Positions 33,132-41,676 of a stretch of 64,000 nucleotides of DNA are shown in pieces. Source of the stretch: Kitasatospora sp. NBC_00374 (GTDB lineage Bacteria; Actinomycetota; Actinomycetes; Streptomycetales; Streptomycetaceae); NCBI RefSeq assembly GCF_041434935.1, contig NZ_CP107964.1, positions 2,356,001 through 2,420,000 of the forward strand, in the 5' to 3' direction. The number at the start of each line of letters is the position of its first letter. Position 1 is the first letter of the stretch. Position numbers and translations under genes: made by a program. The notes under the pieces are model-generated. The model saw nothing but the letters and a program-made list of their open reading frames with translations. It was not told where the DNA came from and did not search any database.

Positions 33132-36100
33132 TCCCCCACCGCCCGCAGCCCGCCGCGCGGGTCCCGGCCGACGCCCGGTGCGCGGCGCTGCGGGTGGCCG
33201 TCGGCCGCGCCGGTCGCCCAGTGCCACCGGCGCAGCGAGTCCCGCACGGCGGACTGCCCCCGCGGATGCCCCAGCTCCACGAACACCTCCAGCGCGTCCC
33301 GCAGTTGGACCTGGGCGGCGCTGGTACGGCCCTGCGCGAGGCTGGTGTCCCCGAGGGTGTGCATCACCCGGCCGTACAGCAGCCGGTCGCCGGCGTGCAG
33401 CGCGATCCGCAGCGCGTGCTGGAGGGCCGGCCCGGCCTCGTCCGGCCGGCCCTGGCGCAGCCGGACCCGGCCGAGGCCGTGCAGGGCGTGCGCCTCGCCG
33501 ATCCGGTCCCGGGTGTCCCGGGCCGTCCGCAGGGTCTGGTGGAAGCCGCACTCGGCCGCCCCGCTGTGCCCGGTGAGCAGTTGCAGCTCGCTCACGCAGT
33601 GCCGGACCCGGGCCTGGACCCGGCCGTTGCCGGAGCGGACACCGAGCTCCAGGGCGCGTTCCAGCAGCTTCCCGGCCGGCCGGTGGTGGCCGGACTCCAG
33701 GCCGGCCCCGGCCAGGTCGCACAGCACGTGGGCCTGCCCGGCGGTGTCGCCCGCGGCGTCCAGACCGGCCAGCGCCTGCGCCCACTGGCGCTGCGCCGCC
33801 GGGCCGTCGCCGAGCAGCTGGCTGACCCCGCCGAGGGCGCGCAGCACCAGCCCGAGGCCGTGCCGGTCACCGAGCTCCGCGAACAGCGCCCGGGCCCGCT
33901 CCAGCCGCTCCCGGGCGTCCGTCAGCCGGCCCTGGGCCGCGTCGACCGCGCCGAGCGAGTACAGCGCGGCCGCGTGGCCGCGGGCGTCGCCCGCCGGGCC
34001 GCCGGTCACCGCGACCGCCGCCTGCGCGGTGCGGCGCCAGTCGGCCAGGTGGCCGCCGGTCGCCAGGAAGTCGGCGGCGGCCAGCGCCAGGCCCCAGCAC
34101 AGGCCGGCGAGTCCGTGCTCGGCCGCCTGCCGGACGGCCGCGACCAGCGCCTGTTGCTCGCTCTCCAGCCAGGCCGTCGGTCGGCGCAGCAGTTCCCGGG
34201 TGAACGGCTGCGGCAGCGGCCAGCGGTCGGTGTCGCCGGACGGGCTGGGCAGGCCTGCGCCGTACTCCCGGCGGTGTGCCTCCTCGGTCAGCGCGAGCCA
34301 GGCGCCGAGTGCCCGGCGCAGCGCGGCCTCCTGGGCGATGTCCCGCTCCTCGGCGTCCAGCCGCTCGCGGGCGAAGGAGCGGATCAGGTTGTGCAGCCGG
34401 TAGCGGACCGGGCGGCTGCCGCCGCCCGAGGAGGCGACCTCGACCAGCCGGACGTCCACCAGGATCTCCAGCAGGTCCTCGGCCCGGCCGGGGTCGAGCT
34501 CGCACAGCGGCGCCGCGACCCAGCCGGGGAACTCGGGGACGTCCAGTACGGCCAGCCGGCGGAACAGCCGGCGGGCCCCGGCGGACAGCGCGTCGTAGGT
34601 CTCCTGGAAGCAGCTGCGCACGGCCAGCCCGTCGTGCACCAGTTCGCCCAGCGCGCCCTCCCGGCTGCGCAGCCGGGCGACCAGCTTGCCGACCGGCCAG
34701 TGCGGTCGCGAGGCGAGCCGCGCGCCCGCGATCCGCAGTGCCACGGGCAGCCCGCCGCACTGCTGGACGAGCTGCGCGGTCGCGTCGCGGTCGGCGTCGA
34801 TCCGCTCGCGACCGGCGACCCGGCCGAGCAGCTCCACCGCGTCGGCGGGGCCGAGGACGCCGACGTCGACCGGCAGCACCCCCGGCAGGCCGGTCATCCG
34901 GTGCCGGCTGGTGGTGATCACCGCGCAGCCGCCGCTGCCGGGCAGCAGCGGCCACACCGGCTCCGCCGACAGGACGTTGTCGAGCACGATCAGCACCCTG
35001 GCCTCGGCAAGGGTGTCGCGGTACATCTCGGTGCGCTCGGCGGGGTCGTCGGGGATGGCGCGTTCGCTGACGCCGAGCGCCTTGAGGAAGCGGACCATGA
35101 CGTGCTGGGCGCCGCCGGCGTCGCGGTGGCCGTCCAGGTTGGCGAACAGCTGGCCGCCCGGGAAGGCGTCCCTGACCTGGTGGGCGACGCCGACGGCCAG
35201 GCTGGTCTTGCCCACGCCCGCGGTGCCGCTGATCGCCACCACCCGGGGGGCGGCCCGGCAGGGCGTGCCGGGCTCGGCCAGCAGGTGGTCGCGGATCCGC
35301 CGGGCGTCGTCCTGCCGTCCGACGAAGTCCACCAGGCCGGGCGGGAGCTGACGCGGGACGGCGAGCCGGCCGGTGCCGTCGCCGCGCTGTCGGCCGCGCT
35401 CGCGACGGCCCCGCCCGGAGCTCCGCTCGCGGCCGCCGGGGCCGAGGTCGAGTGCGGGCCGGCGGGCCAGGATGTCGCGGTGCAGGCGCCGCAGCTCGGG
35501 GCCGGGCGAGACGCCGAGCTCCTCGGCGAGGGCGCGGTGGGTGCGCAGGTAGACGTCGAGGGCGTCGGCCTGACGGCCCGAGCGGTAGAGCGCGAGCATC
35601 AGGTAGCCCTGGAGCTTCTCCCAGAACGGGTTGGCCGAGGCCAGTGCGGTCAGTTCGCCCAGCAGGTCGTCGTGCCGGCCGAGCGCGAGGTCGAGCCGCA
35701 GCCGCTCGTTCAGCGCCCCGCGCCTGGCCTCCTCCAGCCGGACGGCCTTCTCCTGGACGAGCCGGCTGGGGATCCCGGCGAGGGCGGCGCCGCGCCAGAC
35801 GGCCAGCGCGGCCTGCAGCAGGTCGGCGGCCTGGGCGAGGTGGTCGCGCTGGACGGCGGCGCGGGCCCGGGCCACCAGGTCCTCGTAGGTGTGGACGTCC
35901 AGGCTGCCCTCGGGCAGGGCCAGCAGGTAGCCGGGTGCGCGGGTGTGGATGAGGGTGCGGTGGCCGGCGGCGGCGAACCTGCGGCGCAGCGCGGAGACGC
36001 AGATCCGGATCTGGTCGCGCGCCGTCGGCGGCGGGCTGTCGTTCCAGACGGCGTCGATCAGGCGCTCCACCGAGACGACCCGCTCGGCCTCCAGGGCGAG

Positions 36101-36193
36101 GACGGCCAGGATGATCTGCTGCCGCACGCCGCCGAGGCCCACCGGCCGGCCGTCGACCTCGACCTCGATCGGGCCGAGTATCCGAAAGTCCAT
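33128..36193 (-). CDS. Large SARP regulator (winged helix-BTAD-NB-ARC-TPR)
   Basis: A 1021-residue AfsR-like regulator. Residues about 1-95 are an OmpR-type winged helix (MDFRILGPIEVEVDGRPVGLGG, APGYLLALP), about 97-245 the BTAD (LAEELGVSPGPELRRLHRDIL), then a basic linker, an NB-ARC ATPase with Walker A GTAGVGKTS (about 325) and Walker B VLIVLDN, and a C-terminal TPR array (about 700-1000). Such proteins activate antibiotic gene clusters in response to ATP/ADP state or phosphorylation. The ATG has AAAGG upstream. It overlaps the OCD gene and is the likely activator of the leftward set. Confidence 0.92.
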   Translation of the reverse strand: MDFRILGPIEVEVDGRPVGLGGVRQQIILAVLALEAERVVSVERLIDAVWNDSPPPTARDQIRICVSALRRRFAAAGHRTLIHTRAPGYLLALPEGSLDVHTYEDLVARARAAVQRDHLAQAADLLQAALAVWRGAALAGIPSRLVQEKAVRLEEARRGALNERLRLDLALGRHDDLLGELTALASANPFWEKLQGYLMLALYRSGRQADALDVYLRTHRALAEELGVSPGPELRRLHRDILARRPALDLGPGGRERSSGRGRRERGRQRGDGTGRLAVPRQLPPGLVDFVGRQDDARRIRDHLLAEPGTPCRAAPRVVAISGTAGVGKTSLAVGVAHQVRDAFPGGQLFANLDGHRDAGGAQHVMVRFLKALGVSERAIPDDPAERTEMYRDTLAEARVLIVLDNVLSAEPVWPLLPGSGGCAVITTSRHRMTGLPGVLPVDVGVLGPADAVELLGRVAGRERIDADRDATAQLVQQCGGLPVALRIAGARLASRPHWPVGKLVARLRSREGALGELVHDGLAVRSCFQETYDALSAGARRLFRRLAVLDVPEFPGWVAAPLCELDPGRAEDLLEILVDVRLVEVASSGGGSRPVRYRLHNLIRSFARERLDAEERDIAQEAALRRALGAWLALTEEAHRREYGAGLPSPSGDTDRWPLPQPFTRELLRRPTAWLESEQQALVAAVRQAAEHGLAGLCWGLALAAADFLATGGHLADWRRTAQAAVAVTGGPAGDARGHAAALYSLGAVDAAQGRLTDARERLERARALFAELGDRHGLGLVLRALGGVSQLLGDGPAAQRQWAQALAGLDAAGDTAGQAHVLCDLAGAGLESGHHRPAGKLLERALELGVRSGNGRVQARVRHCVSELQLLTGHSGAAECGFHQTLRTARDTRDRIGEAHALHGLGRVRLRQGRPDEAGPALQHALRIALHAGDRLLYGRVMHTLGDTSLAQGRTSAAQVQLRDALEVFVELGHPRGQSAVRDSLRRWHWATGAADGHPQRRAPGVGRDPRGGLRAVGE

Positions 36194-36269
36194 CTGTGGC
36201 CTTTGCTCCTCGGTCTACGGGGGTGTCCACGTGCGAGGTTCGAGGCTGAGCGGGTGGTGCCGGGGTGGG

Positions 36270-37286
36270 TCAGAGCCGGGCCTTCGGCCGGTCGCCGGGG
36301 AGCGGGCGCGGGCTGTCGGCCGCCGGTACGGGCCGCGCCAAGGGCTCGCGCCGCTCGGCCCGCTGGAGGTGGACGATGCCGCCCAGCAGCACGGCGGTGC
36401 CGACGAGCTGGAGGGCGTTCAGGGCCTGTCCGAGCCAGGCCCAGGCCAGGACGGCGCCCGCGAGCGGTTCCAGGGAGATGTTGACCGCCCCGGCCTGCGC
36501 GCCCACCCGGGCGGTGCCCCAGGAGTAGAGCAGGAACGGCAGCAGGGTGCCGAACACGCCGATCACGGCGGCGCCGAGCAGCAGCCTCGGGTGGTGGAAC
36601 AGCTCCGGTACGCCGTGGGCGGCCTGGAAGGCCAGCCAGAGCGCGCCGGCCACCCCGAACGCCCAGGTGTTGGCGGTGAGCGCGCCGCAGACCCGGGCCG
36701 CGTGCCCGCCGAAGGCCGAGAAGCAGGCCACACCGGCCGCGGTGAGCAGGCCGAAGCCGATGCCGGGCAGGTCGAGGCCGTCGAGCGGGGTGGTCGGCAG
36801 CTCCACCACGAGGGCCACCCCGACCAGGGCGGCGGCCAGGCCGGCCAGCATCCGCAGGGAGGGCGCCCGGCGGGTGGCCGCCAGGGTCCAGGCCATCACG
36901 AAGGCGGGGGCGAGGTTCTGCAGGACCAGCGCGACCGCCACCGGCAGCCGCTGGATGGCCAGGAACAGCCCCGCGTTGGCGACCGAGACGGACACCCCGA
37001 AGCCGATCACCCAGAGCCAGGGGACCGGGGCCTTCGGCCGGGCCGGGCCGGTCCGCTGGTCCGCTCCGGCCGCCCGGCGGCGGGCGAGGGCCGACAGCAC
37101 GGCCAGTCCGGCGAGCGCGATCCAGGTCCGGAACGCGACCACCTCCAGCGGGTCCGCGCCCTGGCCGAAGAGCTTGCTCGCGAGGGTGCCGCCGAGCCCC
37201 CAGAGCGTCGCGGCGGCGATCACGGCCGCCAGCCCGCCGTGCCGGGCCACCGCGGCGGCGAGCTGGTGTGCGTGGATGCGTGGCAT
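36270..37286 (-). CDS. EamA/DMT-family exporter
   Basis: A 338-residue protein with ten predicted helices made of two EamA repeats (AAATLWGLGGTLASKLFGQGADPLEVVAFRTW opens repeat 1; the repeat 2 end reads VGAQAGAVNISLEPLAGAVLAW). The drug/metabolite transporter family includes amino-acid and metabolite exporters such as RhtA. The ATG at 37286 has GGAG upstream; the frame extends to 37352. It is 76 bp beyond the SARP start on the same strand and divergent from a CGNR regulator. It may export the product of the neighbouring cluster, or belong only to the regulator. Confidence 0.85.
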   Translation of the reverse strand: MPRIHAHQLAAAVARHGGLAAVIAAATLWGLGGTLASKLFGQGADPLEVVAFRTWIALAGLAVLSALARRRAAGADQRTGPARPKAPVPWLWVIGFGVSVSVANAGLFLAIQRLPVAVALVLQNLAPAFVMAWTLAATRRAPSLRMLAGLAAALVGVALVVELPTTPLDGLDLPGIGFGLLTAAGVACFSAFGGHAARVCGALTANTWAFGVAGALWLAFQAAHGVPELFHHPRLLLGAAVIGVFGTLLPFLLYSWGTARVGAQAGAVNISLEPLAGAVLAWAWLGQALNALQLVGTAVLLGGIVHLQRAERREPLARPVPAADSPRPLPGDRPKARL

Positions 37287-37353
37287 GGCCGGACTCCGAG
37301 GATTGACGGGGCCCGTGGGCACCCGAGCGGTTGATCCACAGCGCAGCATCAAG

Positions 37354-37379
37354 TAACCTACAAACCATTTAGCCGGTTA
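37354..37379. promoter_or_regulatory. AT-rich divergent promoter with dyad
   Basis: TAACC (37354-37358) and GGTTA (37375-37379) form a dyad in a conspicuously AT-rich 30-bp stretch between the divergent EamA and CGNR genes. The likely operator for the CGNR regulator. Confidence 0.5.
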
Positions 37380-37385
37380 GTCAAG

Positions 37386-37979
37386 ATGGCTGGTGAACCA
37401 CCGATGAAGCGCCAGGAAGCCCCGGGTCCGCTGGAACTGGTCCGCGGGTTCATCAACACGCACGACCTGGAGAAGGGGACCGACGAGCTGTCGACCCCCG
37501 CCCGGGCACAGGCCTGGCTGGCCGACCGGCGGCTGCTGCGCCCGTCCGCGCAGGTCGACGAGGTGCTGCGGCTGCGCGCGGTCGAGATCCGGGAGGCGCT
37601 GCGCGCACTGGCCGGCGCCAACTCGGGCGCCGCGGCGGACCCGACGGCCGTCCGGGCCCTGGACGAGCTCGCCGGCGCGGCCACCGTCCGGCTGCGCTTC
37701 GGCCCGGACGGCAGCCCGGACGTCGCGCCGGACTGCGGCACGGCGGCGGCCCGGGACGTCACGGGCGCGCTCGGGCTGCTGCTCGCCGTCACCGGCCGGG
37801 CGGCCTTCGACGGCACCTGGCGACGGCTGAAGGTCTGCCCCGCGCCGGACTGCCGGTGGGCGTTCTACGACCACTCCAAGAACCGCTCCGGCACCTGGTG
37901 CCAGATGGCCGAGTGCGGCAACCGCGCCAAGGCCCGCGCCTTCCGCACCCGCCGCGGCGACCCGGCGGCCACGAGCTGA
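37386..37979 (+). CDS. CGNR zinc-finger (ABATE) transcriptional regulator
   Basis: A 197-residue protein with an N-terminal ABATE domain (ELVRGFINTHDLEKGTDEL, about 12-130) and a C-terminal CGNR zinc finger CPAPDCRWAFYDHSKNRSG...CQMAECGNRAKARAFR. Four Cys should bind zinc. Streptomycete members are often encoded divergently from an EamA exporter or MFS pump, as here, and are thought to control it. The second Met (37404) is an alternative start. No ribosome binding site is obvious. Confidence 0.87.
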   Translation: MAGEPPMKRQEAPGPLELVRGFINTHDLEKGTDELSTPARAQAWLADRRLLRPSAQVDEVLRLRAVEIREALRALAGANSGAAADPTAVRALDELAGAATVRLRFGPDGSPDVAPDCGTAAARDVTGALGLLLAVTGRAAFDGTWRRLKVCPAPDCRWAFYDHSKNRSGTWCQMAECGNRAKARAFRTRRGDPAATS

Positions 37980-38000
37980 ACCGCCCCCCCGGAGGCCGGC

Positions 38001-39290
38001 CTACCGGCCGTCCCAGGAACCGGGCACGGGGTAGGACGGCGGCGTCGGCGGCCAGTCCGGGCGGTCGCTGTCCGGCGGCGGCGGGGGCTGGCGGCGACGG
38101 GGGGTGCCACCGCCGCCGAGCCGGCCGCGGACGTTGTGCGGTGGCAGCACCTCGGCCCAGCGCTCGGGGTACTCGGAGGGCGGCATGCCGTCGTCGTCGT
38201 CCTCGTCCGGCTCCTCCTCGGCCCCGTCGCCCAGGCCGAGCTCCCGGGCCCGCACCGCCCGCTGGACGGCGCGCCGCGCGGCCACCTCGCGGACCAGCGT
38301 CGCGGCCGCCTCCTCGCTGGCGCGCTCGTTCTCGGCGCGGGCGTCGGCGGTCTCGACGGTCGGCCAGCGCCGGTCTATGGCGGCGTTCATGGCCGCGCCG
38401 ATGAGCACCGCGAGCGCCACCACGCCGATCCACAGCAGGACGGCGACGGGCGCCGCGAGCGAGCCGTACACCGACGGGCCCTCCACCGAGCTGACCAGGT
38501 AGAGCCGCAGCAGCACGCTGCAGACCACCAGCACCACCAGGGCCACCAGGGCGCCCGGGATGTCCTCGCGCCAGGGCGTGCTGACGGGCACCGCCACGTG
38601 GTAGAGCGTGGTCAGGAAGACCACCAGCAGCAGGATCGCGGCTGGCCAGTACAGCGCGCTGACCAGCCCGGCCGAGTCCGGCAGGGTGTGCACCACCAGT
38701 CCGGGGCCGGCCACCAGCAGGGGCATCACCAGCGAGCCGATCGCCAGCGCACCGAGGTAGAGGCCGAGCGACATCAGCCGGGTCTTGACGATGCCCCGCT
38801 TGCCGTCGAGGCCGTACATCACGGTGATGGTGTCGATGAAGATGTAGAGCGCCCGGGAACCGGACCACAGCGAGAGCAGGAAGCCGATCGAGATCAGGTC
38901 CGGCCGGCCGGCGTCGAAGACGCCCTTCAGCAGCGGTTGCACGATCTGCTCGACCGAGCTCGGTGAGAGCACCGTCCCGGATGCCGAGACGATGTCCTGC
39001 TTCAGCTTGTCGATGGTGCCGGCGCCGAGGATGTCGTCCAGGTAGCCGAGGGTGCCCGCCAGGCAGAGCAGCAGCGGCGGGATGGACAGCAGCGTGAAGA
39101 ACGCCGCCTCCGCGGCCAGGCCGGTCACCCGGTACTCGACGCAGGTGTTGGTGGTGTCCTTGAGCAGGCCCCACAGTGTCCGGCGCCAGGTGTTCTGCTT
39201 CGCCGCGCGCCGACGGCCGCCCCGTCGGCGGACGGGACGCTCGACGGCCTGGCCCTGGGTGTCCTGCGAAGTACTGCCGGCTGCTTGCAC
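38001..39290 (-). CDS. YihY/BrkB-family membrane protein
   Basis: A 429-residue inner-membrane protein. A basic N-terminal tail (about 1-40) is followed by six predicted helices with the family motifs GLAAEAAFFTLLSIPPLLLCLAG, SLWSGSRALYIFIDTITVMYG and YGSLAAPVAVLLWIGVVALAVLIGAAMNA. The C-terminal 110 residues are charged, Glu/Asp- then Pro-rich and cytoplasmic. Earlier annotation as RNase BN is obsolete and the function is unknown. I chose GTG 39290; a TACCGT hexamer ending six bases before it suggests a leaderless mRNA. The frame extends to 39335. Confidence 0.85.
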   Translation of the reverse strand: MQAAGSTSQDTQGQAVERPVRRRGGRRRAAKQNTWRRTLWGLLKDTTNTCVEYRVTGLAAEAAFFTLLSIPPLLLCLAGTLGYLDDILGAGTIDKLKQDIVSASGTVLSPSSVEQIVQPLLKGVFDAGRPDLISIGFLLSLWSGSRALYIFIDTITVMYGLDGKRGIVKTRLMSLGLYLGALAIGSLVMPLLVAGPGLVVHTLPDSAGLVSALYWPAAILLLVVFLTTLYHVAVPVSTPWREDIPGALVALVVLVVCSVLLRLYLVSSVEGPSVYGSLAAPVAVLLWIGVVALAVLIGAAMNAAIDRRWPTVETADARAENERASEEAAATLVREVAARRAVQRAVRARELGLGDGAEEEPDEDDDDGMPPSEYPERWAEVLPPHNVRGRLGGGGTPRRRQPPPPPDSDRPDWPPTPPSYPVPGSWDGR

Positions 39291-39445
39291 GCCTCTACGG
39301 TATCGGCCCACGCCACCCGATCCGCGCGCACGCACGCGCGAGGCCCGCGCCGGGAACGCCCCGGGTACGGTGACGGGCCCGGTACGGGTCCGAGCGGCCC
39401 GGAGCTCCGCGATTCGACGGCCATCTCACAGTGCGAAACCATTGC

Positions 39446-39470
39446 GTCCACCATGCGGACGTTGGTGGAC
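39446..39470. promoter_or_regulatory. Inverted repeat upstream of the cysteine leader ORF
   Basis: GTCCACC (39446-39452) and GGTGGAC (39464-39470) form a 7-bp dyad about 30 bp before the leader peptide ATG, suitably placed for a regulator of the sulfur operon promoter. Confidence 0.45.
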
Positions 39471-39501
39471 CGGGGGTCGCCCGCCGTGCGAATCTCTTGC
39501 C

Positions 39502-39585
39502 ATGCCAAGCGCCGGAGCCACCCTAGTAGGTCGACTGCACGTCGATCTCCTTCGCGTGTCCAGCGCCATCTGTCCGGTGACCTGA
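39502..39585 (+). CDS. Cysteine-attenuator leader peptide of the sulfate-assimilation operon
   Basis: A 27-codon ORF ending in HVDLLRVSSAICPVT. The HVDLLRxSSAxC pattern is the widespread actinobacterial leader peptide found before sulfur-assimilation and related genes. In mycobacteria, Cys-containing leaderless peptides of this type act as cysteine-responsive attenuators. No Shine-Dalgarno sequence precedes the ATG, and a weak -10 (GAATCT, 39490-39495) ends six bases before it, fitting leaderless translation. Stalling at the Cys codon near the end should tune expression of the sulfite reductase operon, whose first long gene starts 194 bp downstream. Confidence 0.75.
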   Translation: MPSAGATLVGRLHVDLLRVSSAICPVT

Positions 39586-39778
39586 GCCCACCCCCGCCGC
39601 CACCACCGCACCCGGCGCCACCACCGCCGTCGCCGCTCCAGCGGATGCGCGAGCCCCCCGGGCAACAGGTCACTGCTCATCGACTCCCTGCCGCACTTCG
39701 CCAAGAACGCGCAGGTCGGAGCAGGACGTGCCCGGGACGTAGTGCCCCGAACCACGCCAGCCGATTGAGGACGACACC

Positions 39779-41503
39779 ATGGCCCCCACTCCCGAACCGG
39801 TCGAGCCCCAGGTCGACAGCGCCCCCGCGCGCCGTCCCGCCGCCGCCCGCAAGGTGACCCGCCACCGCGGCGAGGGCCAGTGGGGCATGGGGCACTTCAC
39901 CCCGCTCAACCCCAACGAGCAGTTCAAGAAGGACGACGACGGTCTCAACGTGCGGACACGCATTGAGACGATCTACGCGCACCGCGGCTTCGACTCGATC
40001 GACCCGGCCGACCTGCGCGGCCGGATGCGCTGGTGGGGTCTGTACACCCAGCGCAAGGAGGGCATCGACGGCGGCAAGACCGCGATCCTGGACCCGCACG
40101 AGCTGGACGCCGAGTACTTCATGCTGCGGGTCCGGATCGACGGCGGCCGCCTGACGGTGGCCCAGCTGAAGGCGATCGCCGAGGTCTCCGAGCAGTACGG
40201 CCGGGGCACCGCCGACCTGACCGACCGGCAGAACGTCCAGTACCACTGGATCCGGATCGAGGACATGCCCGCGATCTGGCAGAAGCTGGAAGGCGTCGGC
40301 CTGTCCACCACCGAGGCCTGCGGCGACACCCCGCGGGTCATCCTCGGCTCCCCGGTCGCCGGCATCGCCGAGGACGAGATCATCGACGGCACCCCCGCCA
40401 TCGACGAGATCCAGCGCCGTTTCATCGGCAACCCCGAGTTCTCCAACCTGCCGCGCAAGTTCAAGTCGGCGGTCTCCGGTTCGCCGCTGCTGGACGTGGC
40501 CCACGAGATCAACGACATCGCCTTCGTCGGCGTGGTCCACCCCGAGCACGGCCCCGGCTTCGACCTCTGGGTCGGCGGCGGCCTGTCCACCAACCCCAAG
40601 CTCGGCGTCCGGCTGGGCGCCTGGGTTCCGCTGGAGGAGGTCGCGGACGTCTACGGCGGCGTCATCGGCATCTTCCGCGACTACGGCTACCGCCGGCTGC
40701 GCAACCGCGCCCGGCTGAAGTTCCTGGTCGCCGACTGGGGTGTGGAGAAGTTCCGCCAGGTGCTGCAGGACGAGTACCTGAAGTACGACCTGGTCGACGG
40801 GCCCGCGCCCGAGGAGCCCAGCGGCACCTGGCGCGACCACGTCGGCGTCCACCGGCAGAAGGACGGGAAGTTCTACGTCGGCTTCGCGCCGCGGGTCGGC
40901 CGGGTCAACGGCGAGCTGCTCGGGCAGGTGGCCGACCTGGCCGCCGCCCACGGCAGCGACCGCCTGCGCACCACCGCCGAGCAGAAGATGCTGGTCCTGG
41001 ACGTCGCGGAGGACCGGGTCGAGTCCCTGGTGGCCGGGCTGGAGGCGCTGGACCTGCGGGTCACCCCGTCCCCGTTCCGCCGCGGCACCATGGCCTGCAC
41101 CGGCATCGAGTACTGCAAGCTCGCCATCGTCGAGACCAAGGAGCGCGGCCGCACGCTCATCGACGAGCTGGAGAAGCGCCTGCCGGAGTTCGGCGAGCCG
41201 CTCACCATCAACATCAACGGCTGCCCGAACGCCTGCGCCCGGATCCAGGTCGCGGACATCGGTCTCAAGGGCCAGCTGGTGACCGACGAGAACGGCGACC
41301 AGGTCGAGGGCTACCAGGTGCACCTCGGTGGCGCGCTGGGCCTGGAGGCCGGCTTCGGCCGCAAGGTCCGCGGGCTCAAGGTCACCAAGGACGGCCTGCC
41401 GGACTACGTCGAGCGCGTGCTGACCCGCTTCCAGGCGGAGCGCGCCGAGGGCGAGCGGTTCGCCCAGTGGACCGCCCGCGCGAGTGAGGAGGCACTGTCG
41501 TGA
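39779..41503 (+). CDS. sirA: Ferredoxin-dependent sulfite reductase
   Basis: A 574-residue siroheme/4Fe-4S enzyme reducing sulfite to sulfide. It shows both nitrite/sulfite reductase ferredoxin-like repeats (LRVRIDGGRLTVAQL; VGFAPRVGRVNGELLG). The cluster and siroheme ligands are TACGD-like in STTEACGDTPR and ACTGIEYCKLA plus NGCPNACARIQ, giving the Cys-x5-Cys ... Cys-x3-Cys pattern. The ATG has GAGGA upstream. First structural gene of the sulfur operon. The stop overlaps the GTG of the small zinc-ribbon gene. Confidence 0.92.
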   Translation: MAPTPEPVEPQVDSAPARRPAAARKVTRHRGEGQWGMGHFTPLNPNEQFKKDDDGLNVRTRIETIYAHRGFDSIDPADLRGRMRWWGLYTQRKEGIDGGKTAILDPHELDAEYFMLRVRIDGGRLTVAQLKAIAEVSEQYGRGTADLTDRQNVQYHWIRIEDMPAIWQKLEGVGLSTTEACGDTPRVILGSPVAGIAEDEIIDGTPAIDEIQRRFIGNPEFSNLPRKFKSAVSGSPLLDVAHEINDIAFVGVVHPEHGPGFDLWVGGGLSTNPKLGVRLGAWVPLEEVADVYGGVIGIFRDYGYRRLRNRARLKFLVADWGVEKFRQVLQDEYLKYDLVDGPAPEEPSGTWRDHVGVHRQKDGKFYVGFAPRVGRVNGELLGQVADLAAAHGSDRLRTTAEQKMLVLDVAEDRVESLVAGLEALDLRVTPSPFRRGTMACTGIEYCKLAIVETKERGRTLIDELEKRLPEFGEPLTININGCPNACARIQVADIGLKGQLVTDENGDQVEGYQVHLGGALGLEAGFGRKVRGLKVTKDGLPDYVERVLTRFQAERAEGERFAQWTARASEEALS

Positions 41504-41676
41504 GCGAACGCGCCGCGCCGTTCTTCTGCCCGTACTGCGGCGACGAGGACCTGCGCCCGTCCGAGGCCGGGCACGGCGCCTGGGAGTGCCACAGCTGCCG
41601 CCGGGCCTTCCAGCTGAAGTTCCTCGGCCTGCTGTCACCCACCAACGGGGGGAGTTCGGATGAGCACGGCGACTGA
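41500..41676 (+). CDS. Small zinc-ribbon protein between sirA and cysH
   Basis: A 58-residue ORF with GTG overlapping the sirA stop (GTGA) and its end overlapping cysH by 17 bases. Two CxxC knuckles, FFCPYCGDEDL and WECHSCRRAF, predict one bound zinc. The C-terminal LKFLGLL segment follows. Streptomycete sulfur operons commonly carry such a gene at this position. Its role is unknown; it might help the assembly of, or electron transfer to, the reductases. The tight coupling on both sides argues that it is real. Confidence 0.8.
   Translation: MSERAAPFFCPYCGDEDLRPSEAGHGAWECHSCRRAFQLKFLGLLSPTNGGSSDEHGD

Noticed and set aside
24905-38000. Classical NRPS or PKS biosynthetic cluster
   Set aside because: No condensation, adenylation, ketosynthase or carrier-protein motifs are visible in any gene of the region.
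41382-41645. Antisense ORFs opposite sirA end
   Set aside because: Overlap the sirA end and the zinc-ribbon gene, which have strong motif and overlap support.
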